Below are positions 1-11,280 of a stretch of 64,000 nucleotides of DNA, one piece after another. Position numbers and translations under genes: made by a program. The notes beneath the pieces were generated by a model. That model saw only the letters and a program-made list of their open reading frames with translations. It did not search any database and was not told where the DNA came from. Origin of the DNA: Arctopsyche grandis (lineage: Eukaryota; Arthropoda; Insecta; Trichoptera; Hydropsychidae); NCBI RefSeq assembly GCF_051622035.1, contig NC_135360.1, forward strand, positions 15,318,501 through 15,382,500. The letters run 5' to 3'. Position 1 is the first letter of the stretch; the number at the start of each line of letters is the position of its first letter.

Positions 1-1750
1 GTACTCGTGTTGTACTTCGCCGCACCCACTTCTTCGAGCAGATGATGTATCATTTTTAAAATTACGCAAAAAACCAGTTTTCACGCTTCAAAATGCACGC
101 ATAAGAAAAATTTATTGTCTGGATTATCGTTTTCGTTATACTAGTGCGTATTTGACTCGGTGCTAGTGTACTGGTTGGGAACATACAATATATGTACATA
201 ATATGATGTGTCGTATACGACTATACGTGGTTCAACGGCCCCCGATCGATTCCCGATGCGATGTCGGGCTCGTTGCCGGACCAGGGAATTGCACAAAATG
301 CAATTGCAATCTTCGTGCTCGTCATAAATCATGCGCGTTTCGCGTGTGCTCGCTGAAAATAATCTCCGTGAAATGTGCTCAGTCGTGTGAGGTGTGGAAG
401 ACTGTGGTTGCACTGTTCTGTCGAGCGAATTCTGCATCGATGGTACTAACTGGCAAATTTTTTTAGTTTTTTAAAGTAAGTTTTTACTGTAATCATTGTA
501 AAAAAACATATATAAAGCCTTGTAATCATATTTATTGTATAGGTACATACATTTCTTTGTAAGAAGAACAAAAAAAACCACAATTCTTACCTGTGCGAAT
601 TAGATGGAATACGCAATCGAAATACTGTTAAATAATTGTGTTAGTTTTTTCCTACAATCCTTCAGATTTTAGTGTAGTTATTTTTTAGCTTCCAGTCTTT
701 GCTAAAGTAGCAAACTACTCAATGTAGACATTTTTTTTTTATTTCAATGACACCATTTCGTATTATGTATCAAAATCAAAATGACATTCATCCGTTTATT
801 TATTTGATTTTTTACTGCTAGTATTATTTATGCATAGTACTGTCATTTGGTTACAAAAAATCTATTATAAATATTATTTTTTGAACATTTACGATACGTT
901 CATAATAATTATAAACTGGTAAAAAGTATTATAATTCGATTTATTTATTTCACAATTTTTACATAGTGACATTACAGAGTAGAATAGTTCCAAGTCGTCG
1001 CTATGGCTAAACAAAAAAAAGAAGAATAAATGATACAATAATACATATGTCCATAAAAATGAAACGAGAAAAAAAATCATAAAATATGAAACAAATACAA
1101 TAATAGAACTCGTTTAAGATCTCAAATTGAACAACCAGATCAGCATATATATTTTACATTGATCAAATTCAAGTTAACATAAATCTGGTTGAGGAGCTTG
1201 ATACCCCTTGTAACAGGCGACGAAACCATCAAATTGGTACCTGCTTCAAAGTCAAATCGGCAAGGAGTTATTCACTCTTAATAAAAGAGTCAACAAGTGG
1301 TGGCTCTTTAAGTGGTAATACTTTATCTCCCCCTTATATGTAGTTTCTTCGGTTATTCATCACAAAATGATTACCCACACGAGTATGATTCTCGCTAGTA
1401 TTGTTTACACAAAGATAGAGATGCTGCAGTACCTCAGTCCCCATGCAAGAGCCTCGCCTGGAGTCGTTAACTGTTATAGGCATAGATATATAATACACAT
1501 AGATGGGCCCTGACGTGTGATTTTGGTCGGAGATCTTGTCTTTACTAACTGAGGGGTGCGGGGGGTTTAACTAGCGGGGAAGTTGGGAAAAAAAAGTTTT
1601 TTTCCCTACGACGCAGCGGTACCTACCTACCTACTGAGAGAAACTGTGCATGCGCCAAAAGGGAGACCAGTATAAAGCGTGAGGGCGGATCTAGTGTATT
1701 ATACATCAATGGTTATAGGTCTTTCATTTGACGAAATCGTGTAAAAACAC
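1..1750. other. No gene recognised
   Basis: AT-rich from 450 on. The first 450 bp are more balanced in composition and end in a possible splice donor (TTTTTTAAA/GTAAGT at 475), but no coding frame or promoter motif is convincing. Confidence 0.4.
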
Positions 1751-1800
1751 TTTGTTACCTATACATATGTACGTATTGATACATATGTATAGGTAACAAA
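1751..1800. repeat. Perfect inverted repeat, 21-bp arms
   Basis: TTTGTTACCTATACATATGT(A) at 1751-1771 is exactly mirrored at 1780-1800 around an 8-nt loop. It abuts another inverted repeat (1800-1955). Confidence 0.95.
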
Positions 1801-1958
1801 TGTATACCGACAGAAACATCATTTAGCCAGCGGTAAACGGACTATTTCGCACACGTCACTAAAATCTCGATCACGAAATATTTGCGATTTTCATGGCAAC
1901 GATTGTCATGTGCGAAATAGTCCGTTTTACGCTCGAAATTGATTTCTATCAGTATACA
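1801..1958. mobile_element. Hairpin repeat with AAACGGACTATTTCGCACA arms
   Basis: The left arm has TGTATACCGACAGAAA and AAACGGACTATTTCGCACA. The right arm has TGTGCGAAATAGTCCGTTTT and TTTCTATCAGTATACA. The spacer contains CACTAAAATCTCGATCACG. A diverged relative of the central part occurs near 46.02-46.15 kb, so this is a dispersed family. Confidence 0.7.
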
Positions 1959-2898
1959 ATGTACACGAATTTGTTTCCATACCAAAGTTATTAATAGATA
2001 AGACTTTGTGAACTAAAAGATCTGTACATGTGAACTTATGTTTGCATATGTATTTACATACATATCTCCCACCGTGTCTTACGATTAAATTTTACACATT
2101 ATCATAAGATTAAATTGTCCCAAAACCCTCTTAAAAGCATGCTGATAGCATATGTACACTCGCATTGTCCCTTTTAGTGTTTAGTTTAGGTGTTTTTGAA
2201 AGTCAACAAACCTGCATGATGTGAAATTTAAACACTGCAATTTACTATTAAGGTGTGTAGTTCGTGCCTAGAATTTTACCTTTACTCGATATTTACCGTT
2301 CCTAAACTGGGCACACGTATATACCATACATTGTAAGTGTACCATGTAAATATCTGTTTAGATACATAAAAGTGAATTACCGGCCACTTTCACCCATGAC
2401 CGAATAAAATTGTTGTGTTTTTGTGTACCCACTTTCAAACAACGCACGGTGACCATATGCAGTAATTTATTTCAGTTCGCAGCCATATGGGACACGAAAT
2501 AACCTCTTTAATGCCGCCTCCCGTCGCTATATTTCACCAATGGGGGGGGGGGGGGTATACTAATTAAAACGAATTTAAAAGCGAAACACCCCACTGTGCT
2601 ACAGGCGTTTGATAAATGGACTGAAATATATTGATATTGATTCGTTTGGCTGAAAGTGCTCGCATTTGTTGGTTCGAATCTATACGGATAGTAGGTTGCT
2701 CTATTTTTACTGTTAGCTCGAGTTGGCTGTACCGAGCACGTTTTGGGCTCATTAAGTTCAATTTATTCCTGGATACGGAAATGCGCCCTTTATTAATAGT
2801 TCGTTCTGCTTTTCCACTGTGGGCGAATTCTGCTATAATTCTCACGTTTGAAATATGTATGTTTGTTCTGAGCATCGACCGTAACTGTGAATCTTTAA

Positions 2899-3493
2899 CC
2901 CTTTGAATGCTGACCAACGCCGATCGGTGTTTTGGCAACAAGCCCATGGGCCTGAAATACGCCAATAGGCGTATTTTGGAGGTTGTATTTTGAGCATGTA
3001 CAGAATAAACAAGAATACTACCCGCTAAGCCTTTCCAGGCAGTATTGAAAAAATATGCATTGAACATAGGTCGTGTAATCCATGTCATTCGTTTGTAAAT
3101 GTTTATAAAGACTTTTACAAATGAACTTATAACCATAGCAGAATTTCCCGATGGAAATCCCTAACTGCTGAGTATTTTAGATTGTGGCTTGGAATTTAGA
3201 TTGTGAATATTACATTTTAACAACAATGAAGAAGATGGAACTAGTTTCGGAAAAATACATAAATCAATAGACTTCTTTTGTTTATTTTATATTGTCGCAA
3301 GATATATTAGAGAGTCTAAACATACCTTTACAAAACACGAAATCCTCGGCGGTAGTTATCTAGGGTTTTTTTGGATTACCTGCAATTTTTATAGCTGCTT
3401 TCTATTGGATTTCTAAATAATTCTGGTTGGAAATGTTGGCGAAATTTTCAGCGTGGCGGGTTTTCAACAGAAAAGACGTCAGCACTCGAAGGG
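2899..3493. mobile_element. piggyBac-type MITE
   Basis: The left end is TTAA then CCCTTTGAATGCTGAC; the right end is GTCAGCACTCGAAGGG then CTAA. Terminal inverted repeats match at 14 of 16 positions. The target is TTAA on the left and CTAA (one change) on the right. Inner GCCGATCGGTG and CCAATAGGCG motifs are near-palindromic. A minus-strand frame of 190 codons begins inside it and runs beyond the left end; it shows no transposase signature. Confidence 0.8.
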
Positions 3494-4037
3494 CTAAGTG
3501 TTAGAAAAACAATCAAGTAGATTGTTTTTCCAAAATTAATTAGATTGGTTAGATCATTTAATTACAGAGACTATTATCCTCCCTGGTGTTTGTCTGTTCA
3601 ATTATGGTGTGAGTTTGACCTTGATCAAAATGCCATCATACCGTGAAATTTAGATTCGTTTCTTGGAACGTTAGACAATCGTCCGTGTCCAAACGTTGAA
3701 TTGGTATGTTGAATGTTTTTATAGAATTTTAATCGAAGATCGTCGCACTGACATAATGATCGTTTCGTCATGAATCACTGTTGATGTTTTTTTTTCTCCG
3801 ATAAATAACTGCCTAATGTTTCAATTGTTTCAGTCGTTGCATTTAATTGGGATTCTTATTTTCTAATAGAACCTCGTTTGAAGGTTTTTTGAGTACGTTA
3901 ATATATGTAGAAAATTGGATGTTTTTTGTACTCCTATTTTATAAACTGTCAGCTCTAGAATTGGGCCTGCTTTAGCTGTAAATTCAATCGCAAAAGCCTT
4001 AGTCATATTGCTTATAAAATATGGACTGGTTTTGATG

Positions 4038-4690
4038 ACCCAGCAGTAAATCTCGGTTGTTGCGTGAATGCTATAATGCTAACCACCGAAAGGTTTCCGG
4101 GTTTAAGCCCTGGGTTGACCTTGATTGGAGAGAATTTATTCCGAGTATTTCTACGATGCTGCTGGTCAGACTTGGATATTTGTGACTCCAAGTCGATCTT
4201 TTCTTATCAGAGTTTGCCAATATATCTGATTTTATTGCTGAAACGGTTTCTCATCAAATTGGCAAAACAATCCTACCTAATATTTGTCACCAGGGCGGAC
4301 GAGAGGGGGGGGGGGGGGAGATAGAGACAGGAAGTTTCAGGGCCCGGACTACTTGAGGCCCGTGTCGGGACTTCCGACTGACCAATATTGATATTTTATA
4401 TTATTCTATATAAAAATACATGTATTTATTTAATGCTAAATGTTTATTATTTTTCGGTCCACGCACTATTTGTGTCGAATTATTTAAAAAAATATCAACC
4501 AACATATTGATAGTTTTGTCTAATCTATAAGATCTTATTTTTTAGTTTGTCACAGGCCCCGGATTCTTCTCGGCGACCCTATTTCTCACCAGTATTTGAA
4601 TATGATTTCAAATTTATATATGTACAAGTTTTATACCATATGTGTCGCTCAAGGGTAGCCCGTAATGGCATCATGGAAAAATATAAATTG
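4038..4690 (+). mobile_element. tRNA-derived SINE, interrupted by a hAT-like insertion
   Basis: The body matches other copies in the window: TTTCTTATCAGAGTTTGCCA, then ATCTGATTTTATTGCTGAAA, CTACCTA, ATTTGAATATGATTTCAAA, and the tail GTAATGGCATCATGG. The head has a box-B-like GGGTTTAAGCCC. It is split at 4291-4581 by another element. Confidence 0.75.
4291..4581. mobile_element. hAT-like nonautonomous element inside the SINE
   Basis: The left end CAGGGCGGACGAGAGG and the right end (reverse complement TAGGGTCGCCGAGAAG) are imperfect inverted repeats. The SINE is duplicated for 8 bp at the junctions: TTTGTCAC on the left and TTTCTCAC on the right. A run of 14 G lies near the left end. No coding frame. 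Confidence 0.75.
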
Positions 4691-6879
4691 AAATATTGTT
4701 TTTGGTGCTCTATTTGATATATGTATGTACATATACATTTTGTTGTAAAATATATTAAAACCTGGCCAAAAGTGTGATTACGATATTCTGAGCTAAAATA
4801 TACAAGAGTGGAAAAAGCCTGATTATCTTCTTTTTAGAAAGGATTTTTTTTTGTATTTTTGTCGATTTTTCGACCTGTACTTAAAACAGTCGCTTTTTCA
4901 AGACGTGTCTGCAACATTGTAATCAATTCGCTCACCAAGCATTTACAAATGACGTGCACTTTCCAATTATTCCCACAAGACAAGTCAGGACTTCGTCCCG
5001 GAGGCATATCAAACTTGTTTGTCTGGCTCCAGAACTCCATAGCTTTACGACTGTGACCATACTCGACTGAACCCATGTCTTTCATTCCCCAGCCGCTCTT
5101 ATCTCACGATTTATTTAATTAGCCACACAACACCTTTCCTAACTGGGGCGTATAATGGAGATCCCATGTACGACAATATATTACAAGTTTTAAACGTTCG
5201 TTTTTGGTTTCCTGCTAAACCTAGTCTTTTGTTCGGTCGAGTGTGACTAAACGTCGTGAAAATGGTAAGTTATTATAACTCGAGGCGTGTGTACGTATTC
5301 AAATTGATCAAACGCAACTGCGGTTGCATGCGTGGGCGTTACGTATAAATAATGAACAAACAAATGCAAATTTTGACGGTCTTTGCATTCTAATGTTGCA
5401 ATTTGTCGATGTCGTGCTTCGTCTTTTTCTCCTCCCTCTAGTGTTTTCTTTGATTCGTTCTGCTTCGGCTTTTAGACATTCTCTGGGAGGACTTTTAGGA
5501 CACAAAAAAGGTTCATCATTAAAGAGCGGACCCAGAGCGCGCCGTTCATTGTTCAATTGTTGTAAATGCATTGTTAAAGGTTCGCCGAACCTTTTTTATT
5601 GGACTCTAGCTTTGTAAATAGAGCCAAACCGCCCCGATTCCTGGAAAAAGCACGGTCCCTATTCGCGCTCTACTCATCATACTTTTGGAGTATGAGGCTC
5701 ATACCTTAAATTGTGGTACCCAAGATAGAGTTCTACTGTTCTTATTGTAGAAATGTTTTAGCGATTAGATACATGCTCTCCTTTCTCTAACTTCGAAAGT
5801 AAATTGTGGTGTAATATCGGTCTGTTTATTGGTGAATTGGGTGAAGTATTAAAACGACTCTCCTAAGAAATAGTTGTTTGATTCAACTTGAAATATCGTC
5901 GACTTCCGGTATTCTAAATATGACAGATTTCATTTGAAGTTTGTCTCGTTTTAAAATCTAGTCATTTTAATGCATATATGTATGTACATAGAAGACGTAA
6001 AACATGCTCTTAACTAAAATACATATTTATGTTGTATATTCATAATCATACAGGAAGTATTGTAGATGGTAAATATTGCAGTTCGCAAGTACTAATTGAA
6101 AGTGAATTTCTTTTCAAAGCAATCCATACTGCTATTGACATAACTGCATTCGAATGCATGACGAACGCCAACGTCGATTGAGGTCAAACGCATAAACCTA
6201 TAGATTAGAATAAAATATTACAGCCTCTTCCTAAATAGTTTGATTTATAAAACGTCACTTGTCCATTTTAAGTTATGACACACGCACCGATATCGATTCG
6301 ATGTTTGCGTCAGGTGTCTGTAATCGACACATTTTTCACTTTACATTACGTTATCAATTGTGGGTCACGGATGCCACCTTGCTTGCTTATCATGCACCTT
6401 TTTTAGACTGTTCCAGTTCACTGACACTTGTGAAACTTTTGTCACCATCCGGTACCGGTGCACGTGTCGTCTAAGCGCCCTTTTTTATCGCAGATGCGGG
6501 CTTATTTCCTTTCCAAATGAAACAATACTTCTTAAATGTCTATTGAGAAGTAAACTCGCAATTTCCGTTGTGTTGTTCATTATAAATTTTGCGTGTGAAC
6601 GCTCATACTTTTCTCTTTTACTTCCTGGGCTGTCGTTTTATGTATTCATTCGAAGATTGATTGAAATTTTTCAAAGATTGATTGAAATTTTTCAAAGATT
6701 TATTGATTGAAAACGATGAAATAACTGAATCTTTGTAAAAAATTAAGTCTAAGTAGGGAGTACGCAGTTTTATGTCCAAAAAGTGGTAATTTTATCCCAT
6801 ATATTCAATACGTGCAATTGGAAGAACACGCATAATCTTTATTAAGTTTAGAAATATTCTATATATCATCATTTACACT
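4691..6879. other. Non-coding stretch around the ATG-donor site
   Basis: Apart from the candidate exon at 5220-5264, only short frames occur. A 20-bp word TTGTAAATGCATTGTTAAAG at 5558 also occurs inside the 21.2-kb insertion, so some repeat sequence is present. Confidence 0.4.
5220..5264 (+). other. Candidate first exon ending directly after an ATG
   Basis: GTCGTGAAAATG at 5253-5264 is followed at once by a near-consensus donor GTAAGTTATT. Exons that carry only the start codon are common in insect housekeeping genes. No downstream coding exon that would continue it was identified, so this may be fortuitous. Confidence 0.25.
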
Positions 6880-7115
6880 ACTAGTTGAATACCTCTCCAA
6901 CACGCTTCCATTTGACTCTGTTTTGGGTAACTTTTATCCATCCTTTCCCACATATTTTTTTGATTTCATCCACCCGTCTTCTCTGTGGCCTTCCTCGCAC
7001 TCTTTTACATCCTCTCGGGTACCATCCGTGCACTTCTGTCGTCTTTATTGTCTATTTTTTTAGCTACATGACCCGCCCATTGCTATTTCAATCTCTACTC
7101 TCACCATTATAAATA
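6880..7115 (-). pseudogene. RTE-type LINE, C-terminal end of the ORF
   Basis: The minus strand reads GRPQRRRVDEIKKICGKGW and then VTQNRVKWKRVGE. This is the conserved tail of many RTE/BovB-like reverse transcriptases (GRPxxRWxDDI...AQDRxxW). The upstream part is frameshifted or lost. It ends next to the Helitron at 7123. Confidence 0.75.
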
Positions 7116-7541
7116 TACTAGTGAATAGCCCGATGAAACATCATCGCATGGGTATAAAATTATTATATACTCGTATAAAACTAAAAAAAAAAATCCGGAA
7201 CCGGAACCGTTATTTTCGTAGACTCTCATAGATAGTTTTCAATTCTTTATTTGTAATAATTTTCAATTCTTAAAAATACGCAGACTCCCATAGAGAGTTT
7301 TCAATTATTTATTTAAAGACCTATTTTTTTCTATTATTATTAGCTATCGCCCCGAGCGATACTCCAAATCGAAATCGATTCACTCGATCCATGACACCCG
7401 ACCACTCCCGACCTCTCCCGACTACTTCCGACTTCTTCCGACAACTACCGAAGATATGACTCCGTTTTGATTGGTTGTCCATACGTTCTGTACGATTATT
7501 GAATATTAACGTTATTTAGAGCAGACTTTATATCCGTATCA

Positions 7542-7596
7542 TGGTGTACTGGTCAGCGTATATTGATCTGGGCGCGATGGGGGTAGGTTCGAGTCG
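7542..7596 (+). other. tRNA-like pol III promoter pair (A and B box) in the Helitron
   Basis: TGGTGTACTGG (7542-7552) approximates box A and GGTTCGAGTCG (7586-7596) fits box B. The cloverleaf does not close well. It is likely a tRNA-derived fragment carried by the element. Confidence 0.45.
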
Positions 7597-7848
7597 GCGT
7601 CCTGGAATTGATTTTATTTTTTCAAATATCGCTAAAATATAAATTAATTTCAATTTCAATTTCAATAATTTCAATTAAAAATATATATTTAATTGTTTTA
7701 TATGAAAAGAAAAAAAAATGGTTCAAAACTTCGCTAAATGAAATTATTAAAATTACGTATTTTTATATGGCGAGAAGGAATATTTCAATTAATGCTTAAA
7801 AAAAAAGGCGAAATGAAAAATTGGATTTGGCGCGATGTCCGAGACCAT

Positions 7849-7898
7849 TAGCTCATTAGACCCATATTCAGGCTATTTGGGGTGATCGGTTCGAGTCG
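7849..7898 (+). other. Second tRNA-like A/B-box pair in the Helitron
   Basis: TAGCTCATTAG (7849-7859) resembles box A and GGTTCGAGTCG (7888-7898) is identical to the box B 300 bp upstream. No intact tRNA fold was evident. Confidence 0.45.
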
Positions 7899-8030
7899 CG
7901 ACAAAGTCGTCTCGTCGAAAAATGAATTAATCGATTTTTATCGATTCGTTCATTATGTTCGGCGAGAGTTAGGACACACACACACACCTACACACACACA
8001 CACACACAGATTACCGTCTTTATATATATA

Positions 8031-10829
8031 ATGTTTACAGCGAATTGTTTCTTTAATAATAATTATTATTGTGTTTTTACCTTATCTTGACGTTTTTATC
8101 TTGTAAAAATGTCATGGAATCGACGCAGTTAGCTTTCACTTTCATCTTAAACTACCTTTCTATCGTGAAGTCGAGTATGAAATCCTTAGAAATGTGGCCG
8201 AGCAGGTATTGACATTGTATTTTTGTTGCATTGAAATCTAAATCGACCTTCACCCCGTTATGAGATTATATGTATGTGTATGAATTTCTCTCGAAGTTCG
8301 ATGTACTCTATTATGCAATATCGTGTAGGTATGCACGCCGCACGCGGTGCAGTTGCATTTAGTTCATTTCCATGTTTCGGAGCCGAATCTCATTGAATAA
8401 ATTATGATGATAAAGTCCGAGGCCAATGTCACACAACTTATTATTACAACCTCACGCATTTATCTACATGTGTGTATTTTTATTATTAAATTTTCCCTGC
8501 TTTGACTGGAGTCGAAACGGTTCCATTTCTTCGATGGGAATGCCTTTGACGTTTGATCGGATCATTATTTTTTCTTTTTCATTTCGTTCCATTGTTTTGT
8601 TTTTCTTTGAAAACGATACGTAAAGGCTGTTTCAATGCATAAATTTGCTCGATTGCTGTTTTTACAACGGAAGCTAACCACTTACTGTACATATTCCAAT
8701 TCACAAAGAAGATCAAATAGCATTTTTCCGTATCAAATATACGTCTATTACATTTCAACGAAATTGCTATTTTTATTTATAAAAGAGTTGATTTACTTAT
8801 GTAGCTCATTATTTATGAGTTCAGTTATTTCTTACTACAATAGTGTGCTAGCAAACTAGCTCGTCATAAACGCCACTACTCACAATCAAAGCAATTTAAT
8901 CAATAAAAAAATCGTATGAAATTTTATTAATCCTTCAGATCAGAAATAATTTCAGTCGTGCGGCATTTGTGAATGTTTTCTTGTAATATTACAATCCGTG
9001 TAATATAATAAACTCCCATTATTAAATTATATAATTCGTGAAATAAGTAATTCCATGCATTAACCAGCAGAATAGTGGTTAGCATATAATGCTTTGAACC
9101 TAGTTCAAATCACACTCGAGGCTATTGTCGCTACGGCCGGCCGTCCGCATCGCCCCATTTTTACTAATTCCATCCCCAGACGCTCGCCCGACCGTACGCA
9201 TAAAAATGAGTATGTGTCATCTTTTCAATGGTCATGGCGTGACCTGTATTTTTATGAGATTTTGATTTTTGAATTATAATATTTATTTAATATGCACTTG
9301 TCCATGCAAAAAAAACCATACAAACGTCCCTTTCGTTTTTGTATATACATATGTATGTAGTAAGCACCAATTTTTCACATAGTAAGCGGTTACGTCAAAA
9401 TCATGACAGTTAAAAAATTCCACCCCGTCAAAAGTCAGCTATTTAATATTACATGTTAGTAGCTAAATGAAATAAAAATGGCATCCTTCGTTCTAACACC
9501 CCACAGGGATTTGTCATCCCTTCAGAGGGGTTGGAAATTTTATTGTTGGCTTAAGTATCATTTTGCGAGAACGTAGACCTGTATCTACTTATGTATAGGT
9601 GATCTTTTCTGAAATGTAGAGATTGGGGGAAACTCGGTTCTGTGTGTATGTATGTATGTACCTACATAGGAGCTAACAATAGGATCGTACACATACCTTC
9701 CCTCGGTTATTAATTAAATTAAGGTGTGCTTTGAAAGGGAGACATTTGCATTTAGATTAAGCTATTCTAAATGGAATGTATAACTTCAGATTGAATCATG
9801 GGGGTTTATGACTTAATGAACGGTTCGGTATATTCAGAATGTCAATTTTGATCTGCATATACATACATATCATTTTCTATTACGTTGTACCATTGCCAAA
9901 ATTAGTTGTGGCCAGGAAGTGCATTGTATTTGTGCGGGAATTCTGATCCTCACACCCATTTATCTGTTTACAAATGAGACAAAATGAGCAAACTTCCTTG
10001 TTTATTTAAAACTTCCTTACACATTATACATACATATGTAAATATGTACTATAATACACGTTTTTATTTTTATGAAGAAAAAAGGAGTATTCTTCTATCA
10101 TAGGCAAAACTGAGTAAACATGCTTTGACAACAAATGTATGTTAAATGTAAAAGATTTACACAAATAATGTGTACATAATTGTCGCCACAAAAAACCACT
10201 ATGTTGTAGTAAATATTTGCTTTTCCTTTCCTTTTCCTAGATGGTGCATTATAACCATGTAATTTCATTTTCAAGCATCGTTTGAATTTTTAAATTACGA
10301 AGTAATGCTGTTGTAAATTCGATTTTTTTGCGTTAACTAAACACGTATTAAATTTTAACCTTTATCTTGTGAGTCATTGTTTGATGTGTAGACTAAAAGC
10401 ACACGAATTTTTGTGTTATCCAGTTTTTTTTTTATTACTATTGATGTTTTGAACTCCACTTACTTTTTTTATCTCGAAAAAAACTCTTATCGCGCGTGCT
10501 CACTAAAAAAATGCACACTTCTCTATAATTGTTTTGGGAATACATAAGATGCTGCAATAATCCATCTGACCCTAACAACTCATTTTATCTTTTGCAATTA
10601 GTGTTGTTTACTGTTAATCACATTATATTTGTGCGAATTTTCAATCTCGTGCCAACACAAGTTCCGCTTCTCAACATCTTCTCACGGGAAAATTTAGAAT
10701 TGTTTATCTCTTATACTTCATATTAAAATATCTGGTTGCTTACTTAAAAATCCGTTTCATTTCTATGTACATATGTATTATATTATATATCATCACGACA
10801 TATTAAAAATCATATTTATTATTGATAAC
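8031..10829. other. AT-rich sequence, no gene recognised
   Basis: Only a SINE head at 9066 and TATG/TACA microsatellites were identified. The short frames here (61-74 codons) have no family signature. Confidence 0.4.
9066..9140 (+). mobile_element. SINE head fragment
   Basis: AGTGGTTAGCATATAATGCT and AGTTCAAATCACAC match the tRNA-derived head of the SINE at 56338. The body does not follow, so this is a truncated copy. Confidence 0.6.
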
Positions 10830-10925
10830 TACTTTTGTGCCCGTTGATTTCAACGGATCGTTTCGTAAAGGAATTGATACACGAATTAAAATAAAGTTAT
10901 ACGTTACATATAAATATAATGTAAT
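10830..10925 (-). mobile_element. Helitron-like 3' end fragment
   Basis: The plus strand GCCCGTTGATTTCAACGG followed by TCGTTTCGTAAAGGAATTGA mirrors the 3' end of the 15.36-16.02 kb Helitron (hairpin CCGTTGAAATCAACGG on the minus strand). The terminal CTAG has decayed to AAAG. The other end was not found. Confidence 0.65.
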
Positions 10926-11059
10926 ATAATTTATAGACACGCGCACGTATTAATATTACAGTAAAATGTTGAGTGCGCGCATTACACGCTCGCCGATCCA
11001 ACCCGTTCACCCGTTCTAAATGATGAATGGATGTGTGTATGTGTACGCTCCTGCGCAGC

Positions 11060-11280
11060 GCATCTGACGCTGACGTCACCCGTTCCAAGTCAGTTGCTCA
11101 ATATCAGGAGCACATGTCAGACGCCCCACACCCCTCCACCCACTTCCCCGCTACCTCGTCACGCCACATCCCTATAACGGATGCTTAGAATGCACCCATT
11201 GGTCAGAATGCATCGTCGTTGCTCTAATTGGTCAAACGTTTTAGTCCACGTGGCCTCGTCCGCGTGTATTTATTTAATTA
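11060..11280. promoter_or_regulatory. Promoter-like cluster: CRE, two CCAAT boxes, E-box
   Basis: A full CRE palindrome TGACGTCA lies at 11071-11078 after TGCGCAGCGCAT. Inverted CCAAT boxes (ATTGG) occur at 11198-11202 and 11227-11231. An E-box CACGTG lies at 11247-11252. Local GC content is high for this window. The motifs are seen; promoter function and direction are inferred, and no gene start was found beside it. Confidence 0.35.

Larger units (their letters stand above)
7123..8030 (-). mobile_element. Helitron-like nonautonomous element
   Basis: Read on the minus strand it begins TATATATATAAAGACGGTAA with a (TG)n tract and CCTAACTCTCGCCGAAC. It ends in a hairpin (CGATGATGTTTCATCG) followed by CTATTCACTAG/T. 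This is the Helitron 3' signature: a short hairpin about 10 nt before CTAG with a T after. The start matches the copy at 15357. It contains two tRNA-like A/B-box pairs. Confidence 0.75.

Noticed and set aside
2564..3136. 190-aa minus-strand frame as a gene
   Set aside because: It crosses the left end of a piggyBac MITE, has no family signature and no splice or promoter support.
7975..8015. CA-repeat array considered as a CRISPR-like or satellite array
   Set aside because: Simple (CA)n inside a Helitron; no spacers, eukaryotic context.
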